Shown here piece by piece: positions 5,239 to 5,538 of a DNA stretch of 5,538 bases. Under the pieces are notes generated by a model. It saw nothing but the letters and a program-made list of their open reading frames with translations. It was not told the origin of the DNA and did no database searches. Origin of the DNA: an uncultured Clostridia bacterium. Its GTDB lineage: Bacteria; Bacillota; Clostridia; Oscillospirales; Ruminococcaceae. The DNA is taken from contig CAMVBT010000175.1 in NCBI GenBank assembly GCA_947165805.1, positions 1-5,538 on the forward strand, read 5' to 3'. The stretch's first letter is position 1. Every line of letters starts with the position of its first letter. A program made the position numbers and the translations under genes.

Positions 5239-5538
5239 TCAGAGCTGTGCCTTCGGCGGGAGCTCGCCGTCGATATTCTCGTTCAGCCATTCCATGGAAA
5301 GTATCTGACCCACCGTCATCTTTTCGAGTGAAGCGGAAATGTGGCTGTTCTTGTTTCTCGGGTTTTCCTGTATCATATCGTTCTGCGAATGAAGCTCGCC
5401 CGAGAACGGGTCAAGTCCGTTGCTCATGATAGCCTTCTTGAAGAATGATATCATTTTCTTTGTCTGATACGGAAGCTCCTGCGTCCTTATGTCCACAACG
5501 CCCGTGGACAGTCCGAACCAGTAATTCGCGGGCGAATG
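5239..5538 (-). CDS. probable BMP-family substrate-binding protein, C-terminal end (runs off right edge)
   Basis: The frame is open from the right edge to a TGA at 5239-5241, giving 99 residues of a longer protein. A GTG at 5494-5496 could serve as a start, but the frame continues beyond it with protein-like sequence, so this is a 3' end. The stretch NYWFGLSTGVVDI, then a lysine-rich helix, DPFSGEL, and ILSMEWLNENIDGELP resemble the closing part of BMP/Med-family (PnrA-like) nucleoside-binding ABC-transporter proteins. In those a YW-G-xxxGVVDI strand, a helix, an F-G-P/L loop and an ILSMDW helix end the domain. Clostridia also carry long BMP-like proteins with an extra N-terminal region, and this end looks most like those. 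No transporter genes are visible here. It lies 12 bases upstream of the phosphoesterase gene in the same direction. The assignment is from memory of motifs and is moderately sure. Confidence 0.62.
   Translation of the reverse strand, partial: HSPANYWFGLSTGVVDIRTQELPYQTKKMISFFKKAIMSNGLDPFSGELHSQNDMIQENPRNKNSHISASLEKMTVGQILSMEWLNENIDGELPPKAQL

Noticed and set aside
1..5538. CRISPR array, insertion sequence or riboswitch
   Set aside because: No regularly spaced repeats, no terminal inverted repeats with a transposase, and no leader long enough with conserved aptamer features were seen on either strand.

Overview
The window reads as chromosomal DNA from a Gram-positive Clostridia bacterium, most likely a Ruminococcus-like member of the Oscillospiraceae. 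The reasons are strong AGGAGG-type ribosome binding sites, a Bacillota-style lipobox without outer-membrane features, sigma-A promoters of the TTGACA/TATAAT type, hairpin-plus-U-run terminators, and proteins that resemble clostridial families. Genus-level placement is inference only.

Layout from left to right. (1) Positions 1-1418, minus strand: an operon of a MoxR-type AAA+ ATPase followed 27 bases later by a DUF58 membrane protein that runs off the left edge. A near-consensus extended -10 promoter lies at 1470-1498. (2) Positions 1514-1713, plus strand: what looks like the leftover 3' end of an acetyltransferase-like gene, still carrying its own terminator. (3) Positions 1844-3314, minus strand: a single-gene unit for a 471-residue secreted lipoprotein of unrecognised family, with a strong terminator. 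(4) Positions 3424-4145, plus strand: an unrecognised 212-residue reading frame with no convincing start or ribosome binding site, probably 5'-truncated, followed by a strong terminator. (5) Positions 4146-4417: about 270 bases with no gene but with short tandem direct repeats and two hairpin terminators pointing leftward. (6) Positions 4418-4537, minus strand: tRNA-Thr(GGT) with encoded CCA and a perfect-consensus promoter. (7) Positions 4567-5538, minus strand: a calcineurin-like metallophosphoesterase preceded by the C-terminal end of a probable BMP-family substrate-binding protein that runs off the right edge.

The outer parts (moxR/DUF58 and phosphoesterase/BMP-like) look like stable core genes: they are GC-rich, near 60% in the moxR and mid-phosphoesterase lines I counted. 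The middle, about 1540-4417, looks like an accessory patch. It has lower GC (about 42-50% in sampled lines), gene remnants, orphan genes with no recognisable family, and a tRNA gene at one end. The whole arrangement is consistent with repeated insertion and decay beside a tRNA-Thr locus. I do not see a CRISPR array, an intact mobile element, or a multi-gene defence or biosynthetic system. The best candidates for undescribed biology are the orphan lipoprotein and the truncated plus-strand gene.
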